Shown piece by piece: positions 13,262 through 22,327 of a stretch of DNA of 64,000 nt. Made by a program: the position numbers and the translations under genes. The notes beneath the pieces were generated by a model. It did not search any database, was not told where the DNA came from, and saw only the letters and a program-made list of their open reading frames with translations. The stretch is taken from the NCBI GenBank assembly GCA_034675505.1, contig JAUCDD010000045.1, positions 124,001 to 188,000 of the forward strand, given 5' to 3'. Positions within the stretch are counted from its first letter, which is position 1. Every line of letters starts with the position of its first letter. This DNA is from Melaminivora sp034675505. GTDB taxonomy: Bacteria > Pseudomonadota > Gammaproteobacteria > Burkholderiales > Burkholderiaceae_C.

Positions 13262-14461
13262 CTAGCGCGCCCCCCAGCGCGCGGGCAGCGCCCGGGCGCG
13301 CAGCAGCGCGGCCGTGGCCAGCGCCAGCAGCGCCAGCGTGGCCAGCGCCAGGCCGGCCACCACCGGCAGCGACTGCACCAGGGGCGCGCCCATCTGCCAC
13401 TGCTCGAGCTGCAGCCGCGCGTAGTGGGTGTAGGGCATGGCCTCGGCCCAGGTGCGGGCGCCGCCGCTCATGGCCAGCAGCGGGAACCCCACGCCGCTGA
13501 AGGCAAAGGCCGGCGCCGACAGCAGCCCCGCGCCCGACAGCGCCGTGCGCAGCGACAGCGTGCCCGCCGCCAGCAGCGCCCCGGCCGCCAGGCTGACGGC
13601 GACCAGCAGCGCCAGCGCCAGCGCGATCCAGGCCAGCGAGCCAGCCACCGTCCAGCCGCGCAGCTGCGACAGGTAGACCAGGCCGGCCATGCCGCACAGC
13701 CACAGCGAGGCCAGCGGCAGGCCCAGCTTGCCCAGCAGCGCCGCCAGCACCTGCGCGGCGCCCGGCCGCGCGGGTCGCTGCGCCTGCGGCGCTGCATCCA
13801 GCCACTGGCCCAGCGTGCGGTCGCGCAGCTCGCGCCCCACGGTCCAGGCGCCGGCCGTCATCGCCAGGATGTGCAGCAGCGCCGGCAACAGCGTCGCCGC
13901 CAGGAACTGCTCGTAGTTGGTGGAGACGTTGAACAGCGCCACCAGCTGCGTGCGGATGGGCTCCAGCCGCACCTGCAGCACCTGCGCCGGCGTGCCGCGC
14001 CGCGCCGCGGCCTGCATCTGCACGCCCGCCGACAGCGTGCCCACCACCTGGCGCACGTCGCGCTGCACCAGGCTGGAGGCGGTGGCCAGCTGCGCGTTGT
14101 GCAGCAGCGTGACGCTGGCGGCACCGCCGCGCTGCACGTCGCGCCCGAAGTGCGGCGGGATGTGCACCACGCCGTAGACCTGCATGCGCTGCAGCGCGTC
14201 CTGCGCCTCGGCGCGGCTGAGCAGCTGCGCCCGCACCGCCAGGCCCGGCGTCGCGTCCAGCATGCGCACCAGCTGGCGCGCGAGGGCGGAGCCGTCCTCG
14301 CTCCACACGCCGATCGGCAGGCGCTGGGGCTGGCCGGCGGTGAAGATCCAGCACATCAGCGCCACCGCCAGCAGCGGCACCCAGGTGAGCATGGCCAGGT
14401 CGCGCGGGCGCGTGCGCAGCAGGCGCCACTCGCGCCGCGCGCTGGCGCGCAGCAGGTTCAC
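13262..14461 (-). CDS. ABC-2 type exporter permease (YhhJ-like), first copy
   Basis: This 399-residue permease shares the layout of its downstream neighbour: an N-terminal anchor (LAMLTWVPLLAVALMCWIF), a periplasmic domain (LPIGVWSEDGSALARQLVRM onward) and C-terminal helices (QFLAATLLPALLHILAMTAG and others). It starts at a GTG whose last bases overlap the upstream stop (GTGA at 14461-14458), implying translational coupling to the HlyD gene. The two permeases are probably ancient duplicates that work as a heterodimer; this is inferred from similar length and domain order. Confidence 0.87.
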   Translation of the reverse strand: MNLLRASARREWRLLRTRPRDLAMLTWVPLLAVALMCWIFTAGQPQRLPIGVWSEDGSALARQLVRMLDATPGLAVRAQLLSRAEAQDALQRMQVYGVVHIPPHFGRDVQRGGAASVTLLHNAQLATASSLVQRDVRQVVGTLSAGVQMQAAARRGTPAQVLQVRLEPIRTQLVALFNVSTNYEQFLAATLLPALLHILAMTAGAWTVGRELRDRTLGQWLDAAPQAQRPARPGAAQVLAALLGKLGLPLASLWLCGMAGLVYLSQLRGWTVAGSLAWIALALALLVAVSLAAGALLAAGTLSLRTALSGAGLLSAPAFAFSGVGFPLLAMSGGARTWAEAMPYTHYARLQLEQWQMGAPLVQSLPVVAGLALATLALLALATAALLRARALPARWGAR

Positions 14462-15534
14462 ACGCCGCCCTCGACGATGACGCTCATGCCCGGGCGCGCG
14501 CCCTCGATGGGCGCGAGCGGGCGCGCATGCACCTCGAAGGTGCGGGCGTCGAACCCCTGGCTGCCGCGCGTGGCGCGCCAGGTGGCGAAGTCGGGCAGCA
14601 CGCCCTGGTAGTACACCTCGAACTCGGCCGTGCGGCCCGCCAGCGCCGGCAGCCGGGCCGTGAAGCGCTGGCGCATGGCAAAGCGCGGCAGGTCGTCCTC
14701 ACGCACGTTCAGCACCACCCACTGGTCCTGCAGGTCGACCACCGTCACCACGGCCACGCCCTGGGGCGAGAGCTCGCCCACGCGCGCCAGCACCTTGGCC
14801 ACCTCGCCGCCCACGGGGCTGCGCAGCTGCGTCTCCTGCTGCGCCGCCTCGACCTCGGCCACGGCGCCGGCGGCGCGGCGCGTCTGGGCCGCGGCGGCCG
14901 CCCGGTCCTCGCTGCGCGCGCCGCTGGCGGCCAGCTCGTACTGCGCCCGCGCCGCCTGCGCCTGCGCGCTGGCGGCGCGGGCGTTGGTCTGGGCCTCGTC
15001 GCGCTTTTGCGCCGACACCAGGCCCTGGCCGTACAGGCTCTGCACGCGCTTCCAGGACGTCTCGGCCAGCTCGGCGGCGGCCTGGGCGCGCTGCCAGGCC
15101 AGGCGCGCCATGCTCACCTCCTCGGGCCGGGCGCCGCGCGCGGCCTTGTCGGCCTGGGCCTGGGCGGCATCGCGCGCGGCCTCGGCCTGCGCCAGCTTGG
15201 CGCGCACCTCGGGGCTGTCCAGCTCGATCAGCAGCGCCCCGGGCTCGATCTGCTGGCCTTCCTTGACGGCGACCCGCGCGATGCGCGCCGTGACCTTGCC
15301 GGCCACGTCGGTTTCGCGTGCCTCCATCTGGCCCTGGAAATATGGCGTGGGCGGCTGCGAGGCACGCCAGAAGCCCCAGGCGACGAAGGCCAGCAACGCC
15401 AGTCCGGCCAGCAGCAAGCCCCACGGCCGCCGCGGCGGCGGCGCGGCCGGGTGCAAAGGCGGGGGCACCGGGCTGGGCCGTGGGCTGGGCGGGGGCCTGG
15501 ACGCGGGCGCGGACTCGGGGGGCGTGGTGCTCAT
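14458..15534 (-). CDS. HlyD-family periplasmic adaptor (membrane fusion protein)
   Basis: It links the inner-membrane permeases to the TolC-like channel. The 358-residue product has a Pro-rich cytoplasmic start, then a single membrane span (GLLLAGLALLAFVAWGFW). A biotinyl-lipoyl half (VTARIARVAVKEGQQIEPGA) leads into a long coiled-coil hairpin rich in Ala, Gln and Glu (about residues 115-230). The second half (LRSPVGGEVAKVLARVGELS) and a beta-barrel region complete the fold. Its ATG overlaps the TolC-gene stop as ATGA. The order resembles the yhiI / ybhG type of efflux operon. Confidence 0.92.
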   Translation of the reverse strand: MSTTPPESAPASRPPPSPRPSPVPPPLHPAAPPPRRPWGLLLAGLALLAFVAWGFWRASQPPTPYFQGQMEARETDVAGKVTARIARVAVKEGQQIEPGALLIELDSPEVRAKLAQAEAARDAAQAQADKAARGARPEEVSMARLAWQRAQAAAELAETSWKRVQSLYGQGLVSAQKRDEAQTNARAASAQAQAARAQYELAASGARSEDRAAAAAQTRRAAGAVAEVEAAQQETQLRSPVGGEVAKVLARVGELSPQGVAVVTVVDLQDQWVVLNVREDDLPRFAMRQRFTARLPALAGRTAEFEVYYQGVLPDFATWRATRGSQGFDARTFEVHARPLAPIEGARPGMSVIVEGGV

Positions 15535-16997
15535 GGTGCTTCGGTGGATACGTGGATGTCGGCCTGCGCCATGCGGCGTTCGAACTCGCCCGGCTGGCCG
15601 CTCGCCTCCAGCAGCGCGGCCAGGGCCTGCACGTACTGGTTGGCGGTCTGGGCGCGCTCGGTCTGCACGCGGGCCAGGTTCAGGCGCGCGTCGATCAGCT
15701 CCAGCGGCGTGCCCGTGCCCTCGCGCAAGGCGGCGCTGCGCAGGCGCAGCAGCTCGCGCGCCAGGTCTTCCTGGGCCTGCTGGGCCAGGTACTGGGTGCG
15801 CGCCTGCTCGACGGCCAGCCAGTGCTTTTCGACCAGCAGGGCGATGTCGGACAGGGCCTGCTGCTCGGTCTGGTCGGCCTGGTCGAGCTTCTTTTGCGTG
15901 GCGGCGGCCAGCAGGTCGCGGTCCACGCTGTCCCACAGGGTGTAGCGCACGGCCACGCCGGCGACCCAGTTGGGCTTGCCGTGCGTGGCCAGCTCGTGCA
16001 TGCCAAAGCCCAGCACCTGCGGGCGGCGCAGCGCCTCCTGCGCGTCCTGCAGCGCGCCGGCCTGGCGGCGCTTGGCCTGTACCTTGGCCAGGCCCGGGTG
16101 CTGCTGCCGGGCGCTGGCGATGAAATCGTCCAGCGGCGCCAGCGGCCGGCTGTCCACGAACAGCGGGTTGCCGGGCGCGAGCGGCGCGGGCAATTTCAGC
16201 GTGCGCGCCAGCGCCGTGGCGGCCAGGCGCGCGTCGTCGTCGGCCTTGCGCGCCTGCTGCTCGGCATCGGCCAGGGCGGCGCGCGCCTGCAGGCGCTCCA
16301 GCTCGGAGATCACGCCGGCGCGCAGCATGCGATCGGCCGCGTCGGCGTGCTCGCGCACGCCGGCCAGCGCCTGGCGGCGCAGCTGCGCGGCGCGCGCGGC
16401 CAGCTGCGCGCCGAAGTAGCGCTGCACCAGCAGCGTGTCCTGGCTGGCGGCGGTGGCGCCGGCGTCGGCCTGGGCCTCGTCGGCCATGGCGTCGAGCTCG
16501 CCGCGCACGGCGTCCGCCAGGCCGCCCAGGTAGATCGGCCACAGCAGCGACACGCTGGCCGAGGCGCGGGTGGCCTCGCGCTGCAGGTTGACGCTGGCGG
16601 GCAGCTGCGGCAGCTGCCCGCCGATGGCGCCGCCCAGCTGCGGTGGCAGCAGCTGCAGGATGTTGCCCAGGGTCTGGCGCGCCGGGTCCAGGCTGATGTC
16701 GGCGTTGGCCGAGTAGTGGTAGGCCATGCCGGTGACGGCGACCGTGGGCCCGCCCAGCCCCTGCATGGCCTGGCGGCGCAGGCGCGCGCCCCCGACCTCG
16801 CTGGCGGCAGCGCCCAGGCGGTCGGAGCGCGCCAGCAGCCATTGGCGGGCCTGGGCGAAGCTGAGGGCCGGCGGCGCCGCAGCGGGCTGCGCCTGCACGG
16901 CCAGTGCGCAGGCCAGCAGCACGGCGGCGCCCAGCGTGGAACGAAAAGGAGTCTTCACATCGGGAATGGATGGCGTGGCAAGGGGCCAGCGCCGCAT
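15531..16997 (-). CDS. TolC-family outer-membrane efflux protein
   Basis: It forms the outer-membrane channel of the tripartite exporter. A signal peptide is visible at FRSTLGAAVLLACALAVQAQ. Two halves carry the long amphipathic helices of the family (LQARAALADAEQQARKADDD and ARTQYLAQQAQEDLARELLR), ending in ANQYVQALAALLEASGQ. Start choice is uncertain: ATG at 16997 is used here, but a GTG at 16958 would put the signal peptide at the very N-terminus and may be the true start. It is the first gene of the exporter operon; a dispersed repeat lies in its upstream region. Confidence 0.88.
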   Translation of the reverse strand: MRRWPLATPSIPDVKTPFRSTLGAAVLLACALAVQAQPAAAPPALSFAQARQWLLARSDRLGAAASEVGGARLRRQAMQGLGGPTVAVTGMAYHYSANADISLDPARQTLGNILQLLPPQLGGAIGGQLPQLPASVNLQREATRASASVSLLWPIYLGGLADAVRGELDAMADEAQADAGATAASQDTLLVQRYFGAQLAARAAQLRRQALAGVREHADAADRMLRAGVISELERLQARAALADAEQQARKADDDARLAATALARTLKLPAPLAPGNPLFVDSRPLAPLDDFIASARQQHPGLAKVQAKRRQAGALQDAQEALRRPQVLGFGMHELATHGKPNWVAGVAVRYTLWDSVDRDLLAAATQKKLDQADQTEQQALSDIALLVEKHWLAVEQARTQYLAQQAQEDLARELLRLRSAALREGTGTPLELIDARLNLARVQTERAQTANQYVQALAALLEASGQPGEFERRMAQADIHVSTEAP

Positions 16998-17040
16998 TGT
17001 GCCCAAACGTGCCTCCAAGGCTGTCAGCGCCCGCCTATTG

Positions 17041-17094
17041 AATGAAAAATGGCAGTTGCCGGCGTCGATAAACGAGATTCAGCTATCAAACAAG
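17041..17094 (-). repeat. Dispersed ATAGCT-type intergenic repeat, copy 3
   Basis: On the minus strand it reads TTTGATAGCT, then CGCCGGC at the fixed 22-base offset, then a TTTTTC-rich arm. It occupies the spacer between the divergent tolC-type gene and valS and is therefore upstream of both. Confidence 0.65.
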
Positions 17095-17148
17095 GAGCGC
17101 CGGCGCACGGCATAAAATCCCGCCATCCTCCAACCTCCTGCCTCCAGG

Positions 17149-17172
17149 CGGCATCCCACGGGATGCCGTTTT
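17149..17172 (+). terminator. valS: Terminator-like hairpin in the valS leader
   Basis: CGGCATCCC (17149-17157) and GGGATGCCG (17160-17168) form a 9-bp stem with a two-base loop, followed by TTTT. It ends nine bases before the valS ATG and covers the place where a ribosome site would be expected. A -10-like TAAAAT lies at 17113-17118. This could be an attenuator or a translational block for valS, or a terminator of an upstream transcript. Confidence 0.5.
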
Positions 17173-17180
17173 GCATTCCC

Positions 17181-20055
17181 ATGAGCGACTCCCACACCCC
17201 GCAGCAGCCCGGCCTTGCCAGCCTGTCCAAGTCTTTCGAGCCCGCCCCGCTGGAGGCACATTGGGGCCCCGAGTGGGAGCGGCGCGGCTATGGCCGTGCC
17301 GGCGTGCGCGGCAGCGGCCAGCCGGACGTGGCCCAGCCGTCGTTTGCCATCCAGCTGCCGCCGCCCAACGTGACGGGCACGCTGCACATGGGCCACGCGT
17401 TCAACCAGACCATCATGGACAGCCTGGCGCGCTACCACCGCATGCGCGGCCACAACACGGCCTGGATCCCCGGCACCGACCACGCCGGCATCGCCACGCA
17501 GATCGTGGTCGAGCGCCAGCTGCAGGAGCAGGGCGTGAGCCGCCACGACCTGGGCCGCAAGAATTTCGTCGCCAAGGTGTGGGAATGGAAGGAGCACAGC
17601 GGCAACACCATCACCACGCAGATGCGCCGCCTGGGCGACACCGTGGACTGGAGCCGCGAGTACTTCACCATGGACGACCGGCTGTCCACAGTGGTGACCG
17701 AGACCTTCGTCAGGCTGTACGAGCAGGGCCTGATCTACCGCGGCAAGCGCCTGGTCAACTGGGACCCCAAGCTGCAGTCCGCCGTGTCCGACCTGGAAGT
17801 CGAGAGCGAGGAGAAAGACGGCTCGCTGTGGCACATCGCCTACCCGCTGGCCGACGGCCAGGGGCAGCTGGTGGTGGCCACGACGCGCCCCGAGACCATG
17901 CTGGGCGACGTGGCCGTGATGGTGCACCCCGAGGACGAGCGCTATGCGCACCTGGTCGGCAAGACGGTGAAGCTGCCCTTGTCCGAGCGCGAGATCCCGG
18001 TGATCGCCGACGAATACGTGGACAAGGACTTCGGCACCGGCGTGGTCAAGGTGACGCCGGCGCATGACCAGAACGACTACCAGGTGGGCCTACGCCACGG
18101 CCTGCCCATGATCTGCGTGCTGACGCTGGCCGCCACCATCAACGACAACGCGCCGGCCCGCTACCGGGGCATGGACCGGTTTGCCGCGCGCAAGGCCGTG
18201 GTGGCCGACCTGGAGGCGCTGGGCCTGCTGGTCGAGGTGAAAAAGCACAAGCTGATGGTGCCGATCTGCACCCGCACCGGCCAGGTCATCGAACCCATGC
18301 TGACCGACCAGTGGTTCGTCGCCATGAACAAGACCGGCGCGGGCGACGCCACCGGCAAGTCCATCGCGCAAAAGGCCATCGACGCGGTGGCCAGCGGCCA
18401 GGTGTCCTTCGTGCCCGAGAACTGGGTCAACACCTACAACCAGTGGATGAACAACATCCAGGACTGGTGCATCTCGCGCCAGCTGTGGTGGGGCCACCAG
18501 ATCCCGGCCTGGTATGACGAGGACGGCAAGGTGTACGTGGCCAGGAGCGAAGCCGAGGCCCAGGCGCAGGCGCCGGGCAGGCAGCTCAAGCGCGACGAGG
18601 ATGTGCTGGACACCTGGTACTCGTCCGCCCTGGTGCCCTTCTCCACCATGGGCTGGCCGCAGCCGGCCCAGCGCGCCACCGACGACTTCAACCTCTACCT
18701 GCCCAGCTCGGTGCTGGTCACGGGCTACGACATCATCTTCTTCTGGGTCGCCCGGATGATCATGATGACCACGCACTTCACCGGGCGCGTGCCGTTCAGG
18801 CATGTCTACATCCACGGCCTGGTGCTGGACGCGCACGGCAAGAAGATGAGCAAGTCCGAGGGCAACGTGCTCGACCCCGTGGACCTGATCGACGGCATCT
18901 CCCTCGCACCCCTGCTGGACAAGCGCACCACCGGCCTGCGCCGCCCCGAGACTGCGCCCAAGGTGCGCAAGGCGACGCAGGATGAGTTTCCCCGGGCATC
19001 CCGGCCTACGGCGCCGACGCGCTGCGCTTCACCTTCGCGGCGCTCGCGAGCCTGGGCCGCAGCATCAACTTCGACAGCAAGCGCTGCGAGGGCTACCGCA
19101 ACTTCTGCAACAAGCTCTGGAACGCCAGCCGCTTCGTGCTGATGAACTGCGAGGGCCACGACTGCGGCCTGGACACCACGCAGGGCTGCACCGAGGCCTA
19201 CCTGGACTTCAGCCAGCCCGACCGCTGGATCGTCTCGCGCCTGCAAAAGGTGGAGGCCGAGGTGGCGAAGGGCTTTGCCGAATACCGCCTGGACAACGCC
19301 GCCAATGCCATCTACGACTTCGTCTGGAACGAGTTCTGCGACTGGTACCTGGAGATCGCCAAGGTGCAGATCCAGACCGGCAGCGCGGCCCGGCAGCGCG
19401 CCACGCGGCGCACGCTGATCCGCGTGCTCGAAGCCATCCTGCGCCTGGCGCACCCCATCATCCCGTTCGTGACGGAAGCCCTGTGGCAGGTGGTGGCGCC
19501 GATTGCCGGCCTGCCCGGCGCCTCCATCGCCATCGCCGCCTATCCGCAGGCGCAGCCGCAAAAGATCGACGAGGCCGCCGAGAGCTACGTCGCCCGCATC
19601 AAGCAGATGGTGGATGCCTGCCGCGCGCTGCGCGGCGAGATGGGCGTCTCGCCCGCCCAGCGCCTGCCGCTGCTGGCCGTGGCCGACACGCCGCAGGACG
19701 CCGCCTTCGTGCGCGCCAACGCCGCCGTGCTGCAAAACCTGGCCAAGCTGAGCGAGGTGAAGGTGTTCGATGACGCCGCCGCCTGGGCCAGCGAGGCGCA
19801 GAACGCCCCCGTCAACGTGGTCGGCGGCGCGCGCCTGGCGCTGTTCGTCGAGATCGACGTGGCCGCCGAACGGGCGCGCCTGTCCAAGGAAGCCGCCCGC
19901 CTGCAGGGCGAGATCGCCAAGGCCCAGGCCAAGCTGGGCAACGAGGCCTTCGTCGCCAAGGCCCCCGCCGCCGTGCTGGAGCAGAGAAAAAACGCGCCGC
20001 CGACTTCGGCAGCACGCTCACGCGCATCCAGGAACAACTCGCCCGCCTGGGCTGA
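17181..20055 (+). CDS. valS: Valyl-tRNA synthetase ValS (apparent frameshifts near 18994 and 19986)
   Basis: This class I synthetase charges tRNA-Val. The HIGH-type motif lies in PPPNVTGTLHMGHAFNQT (about residues 58-75) and the KMSKS motif in KKMSKSEGNVLD (about 553). The first frame runs to TQDEFP near 18994. Adding back one base continues it as GIPAYGADALRFTFAALASL and the anticodon-binding domain (NKLWNASRFVLMNCEG onward). A second missing base near 19986 (CAGAG for CAGGAG) must be restored to reach the coiled-coil end, FGSTLTRIQEQLARLG, with a stop at 20053-20055. The corrected length is about 958 residues, normal for ValS. An essential gene cannot carry two real frameshifts unless another copy exists, so error is likely. 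The start ATG at 17181 lacks a clear ribosome site. Confidence 0.94.
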
Positions 20056-20120
20056 CCCGCCGCCCGCGCCCTTGCTCCCTCGGGCCGAGGGAGCCCCATC
20101 CTGAGAAAAGCCCCATCGCC

Positions 20121-21005
20121 ATGACCAGCACCCGCATCCGCAAAGCCGTTTTCCCCGTCGCCGGGCTCGGCACCCGCTTCCTGCCCGCCACCAAGGCCAG
20201 CCCCAAGGAGATGCTGCCCGTGGTGGACAAACCGCTGATCCAGTACGCGGTGGAGGAGGCCTACGAGGCCGGCATCCGCGACATGGTGTTCGTCACCGGC
20301 CGCAGCAAGCGCGCCATCGAGGACCATTTCGACACCTCCTACGAACTGGAGTCTGAGCTGGAGGCGGCCGGCAAGCAGGAAATGCTGCAGCTGGTGCGCA
20401 GCGTCAGCCCCGACGACATGAACTGCCTGTTCGTGCGCCAGCCGCGCTCGCTGGGCCTGGGGCATGCGGTGCTGTGCGCCGAGCCGCTGGTGGGCAACGA
20501 GGCTTTTGCCGTCATCCTGGCCGACGACCTGATGGTGGGCAACAACGGCGGCCCCGGCGTGATGGCGCAGATGACGGCGGCCTTCGAGAAGCAGGGCCGC
20601 TCGCTGCTCGCCGTGCAGGAAGTGCCGCCCGAGCACACCCGCCGCTACGGCATCGTGCGCGGCGAGAGCGCCGGCGGGCCGCTGCTGCGGGTCGAGGAAG
20701 TGGTGGAAAAACCAGCCCCGGAGAAAGCCCCCTCGCGCATGGGCGTGGCCGGCCGCTACGTGCTCACCCCGCGCATCTTCGAGGAAATCCGCAACCAGCC
20801 GCGCGGCGTGGGCGGCGAGATCCAGCTCACTGACGCCATCGCCCGGCTGATCCAGCACGAGGCGGTGTACGCCTTCCAGTACACCGGCAAGCGGTATGAC
20901 TGCGGCAGCAAGGAAGGCTTCCTGGAGGCGACCGTCGAGCTGGCGCTGCAGCACCCGCAGGTGGGCGGGTATTTCCGGGACTATCTGAAGTCGCTCTCGC
21001 TCTGA
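20121..21005 (+). CDS. galU: UTP-glucose-1-phosphate uridylyltransferase GalU
   Basis: It makes UDP-glucose, the precursor of the cellulose built by the bcs operon later in this window and of other surface sugars. The 294-residue protein has the nucleotide-binding signature GLGTRFLPATKASPKEMLPV near the N-terminus, the ILADDLMV metal site, the catalytic region VEEVVEKPAPEKAPS, and GVGGEIQLTDAIARL and GKRYDCGSKEGFLEA toward the end. It has the usual length. It starts 65 bases after the valS stop on the same strand, so the two may be cotranscribed. The stop lies in a dispersed repeat. Confidence 0.97.
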   Translation: MTSTRIRKAVFPVAGLGTRFLPATKASPKEMLPVVDKPLIQYAVEEAYEAGIRDMVFVTGRSKRAIEDHFDTSYELESELEAAGKQEMLQLVRSVSPDDMNCLFVRQPRSLGLGHAVLCAEPLVGNEAFAVILADDLMVGNNGGPGVMAQMTAAFEKQGRSLLAVQEVPPEHTRRYGIVRGESAGGPLLRVEEVVEKPAPEKAPSRMGVAGRYVLTPRIFEEIRNQPRGVGGEIQLTDAIARLIQHEAVYAFQYTGKRYDCGSKEGFLEATVELALQHPQVGGYFRDYLKSLSL

Positions 21006-21060
21006 TTTTGATAGCTATCAGCGCCTGAATCACGCCGGCTGCGGGCCGATTCGACCCAAG
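21004..21060 (+). repeat. Dispersed ATAGCT-type intergenic repeat, copy 4 (left flank of island)
   Basis: It has the 12-base palindrome TGATAGCTATCA followed, at the fixed 22-base offset, by CGCCGGC and then GGGCCGATTCGACC. It overlaps the galU stop and marks the left boundary of the 21-26 kb accessory island, in the same orientation as copy 5 at the right boundary. Confidence 0.8.
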
Positions 21061-21098
21061 ACTCTCGGCCTGCGTCACAATTTGTCGCAACCCGGCCC

Positions 21099-22169
21099 AT
21101 GATGGCAGGCATGACCGCCCTGACATCCCCCACCGGCCGCGACGACCCGCTGTACCTGCGCGCGCGCCAGGTCGTGCTCTTTCGCCAGGACCCCAGCATC
21201 GCCACCCTGCAACGCGCCCTGCGCATTGGCCACGAGCACGCCACGCGCCTGCGTGACGCCATGCTTGGCGACATCCTGGATCACGACGAGCAGGAGCAGC
21301 GCTGGCGCATTGCCGACGGCGCCCAGGAGGGGCCGGACCTGCTGCTGCAGGACAAGCTCGCCCAGGCCGCCCACTGGATCAGCACCGCGCAAGGCATGGT
21401 CGTGGCCGCAGGCGCCGGCATGGGCATCGATTCCGGCCTGCCCGACTACCGGGGCGACGAGGGCTTTTGGCGCGCCTACCCCGCGCTGGGCCGCAGCCGC
21501 CTGCGGTTCGACCGCATCGCCTCGCCCCAGGCGTTCCAGGAGCACCCCGCCACTGCCTGGGGCTTCTATGGCCACCGCCTGAACCTGTACCGCGCCGCCA
21601 CGCCGCATACCGGCTTCGAGCTGCTGCGCGCCTGGGGGCAGCGCATGCAGCAAGGCTGCTTCGTGTTCACCAGCAATGTGGACGGGCACTTCCAGAAGGC
21701 AGGCTTTCCCGCCGCCCGCGTACACGAATGCCACGGTTCCATCCACCGGCTGCAATGCACGGCCAACTGCAGCGGGGACATCTGGTTCACGGCGGATCTG
21801 CGCCCTCAGGTGAACGAAGCGGCGTGCGAATGGGTGGGCGAACTGCCCACCTGCCCCCGCTGCGGGACGCTGGCGCGGCCCAACATCCTGATGTTCGATG
21901 ACTGGCACTGGAACCACACTCGCAGCCAGCAGCAGCGCACGCTGCTGGACAGGTGGCTGGACAGCGCCCAGGCTCCGCTGGTGATCGAAATCGGCGCGGG
22001 CCGCGCCGTGCCCACGGTGCGCAACTTCACCCGGCGCATGCAGCAGCGCGGCAGCCGGCTGATCCGCATCAACCTGCATGAGGCGAACATCCACAACCCT
22101 GTCGATATCGAGCTGGCGCTCGGAGCCAGGGAAGCGCTGGACAGGATTGCCATGCATCTTGATGCGTAG
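21099..22169 (+). CDS. Sir2-family NAD-dependent protein with N-terminal FtsK-gamma-like winged helix
   Basis: The protein has 356 residues and two parts. Residues about 13-65 (DDPLYLRARQVVLF, then LQRALRIGHEHATRLRDAM) closely follow the DPLY...A...V...SI..LQR.LRIG...A.RL...M pattern of the FtsK gamma DNA-binding domain. Residues about 95-350 are a Sir2 fold. The NAD site is GAGMGIDSGLPDYRG (about 105-119), followed by TSNVD (about 189-193). The catalytic His is in CHGS (His212). A zinc ribbon uses Cys220, Cys224, Cys252 and Cys255. All key residues are kept, so NAD hydrolysis or deacylation is possible. MMAGM offers two starts (21099, 21111); the second has GGCAGG before it. There are no membrane spans. 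It heads an accessory island. The role is unknown; a defence or regulatory function is inferred from context. Confidence 0.85.
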   Translation: MMAGMTALTSPTGRDDPLYLRARQVVLFRQDPSIATLQRALRIGHEHATRLRDAMLGDILDHDEQEQRWRIADGAQEGPDLLLQDKLAQAAHWISTAQGMVVAAGAGMGIDSGLPDYRGDEGFWRAYPALGRSRLRFDRIASPQAFQEHPATAWGFYGHRLNLYRAATPHTGFELLRAWGQRMQQGCFVFTSNVDGHFQKAGFPAARVHECHGSIHRLQCTANCSGDIWFTADLRPQVNEAACEWVGELPTCPRCGTLARPNILMFDDWHWNHTRSQQQRTLLDRWLDSAQAPLVIEIGAGRAVPTVRNFTRRMQQRGSRLIRINLHEANIHNPVDIELALGAREALDRIAMHLDA

Positions 22170-22327
22170 TTGAGTACGAATTCAGGCGGTTTTCCGCGAG
22201 GCGTCCGGACGTTGAACCGGGCATTCGCAGCATCCTCGACGAATGCTGCGATGCAGCCCTGCGTGACATGAGCCCCTATCACCCAGGACGATTCCTTTTG
22301 ACGCACCAGAAAGCCCTAGCCCCATGA
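22163..22327 (+). other. Start-less open frame (54 codons) ending in an ATGA overlap; possible gene remnant
   Basis: Between the Sir2 gene and the next gene a frame stays open and reads in a protein-like way (EYEFRRFSARRPDVEPG, then RSILDECCDAALRDMSPYHP). It ends in TGA that overlaps the next ATG as ATGA. No ATG, GTG or TTG occurs at its beginning; the only in-frame ATG is at 22268. It may be a fragment of a lost gene, a frameshifted extension, or chance. A hairpin (22221-22254) lies within it. Confidence 0.3.
22221..22254 (+). repeat. Near-perfect inverted repeat inside the island
   Basis: GCATTCGCAGCAT (22221-22233) and ATGCTGCGATGC (22243-22254) pair over 12 bp with one bulged T and a nine-base loop. 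It could be an operator, an mRNA structure between coupled genes, or a by-product of coding. Confidence 0.5.

Noticed and set aside
14458..16842. 794-codon frame joining the HlyD gene to upstream sequence
   Set aside because: Upstream of 15534 the translation is an out-of-phase reading of the TolC-family gene; the ATGA junction defines the real start.
17181..20055. valS as a real pseudogene
   Set aside because: Both breaks are one-base deletions with perfect continuation in the next frame, and the gene is essential unless a second copy exists. Sequence error is simpler.
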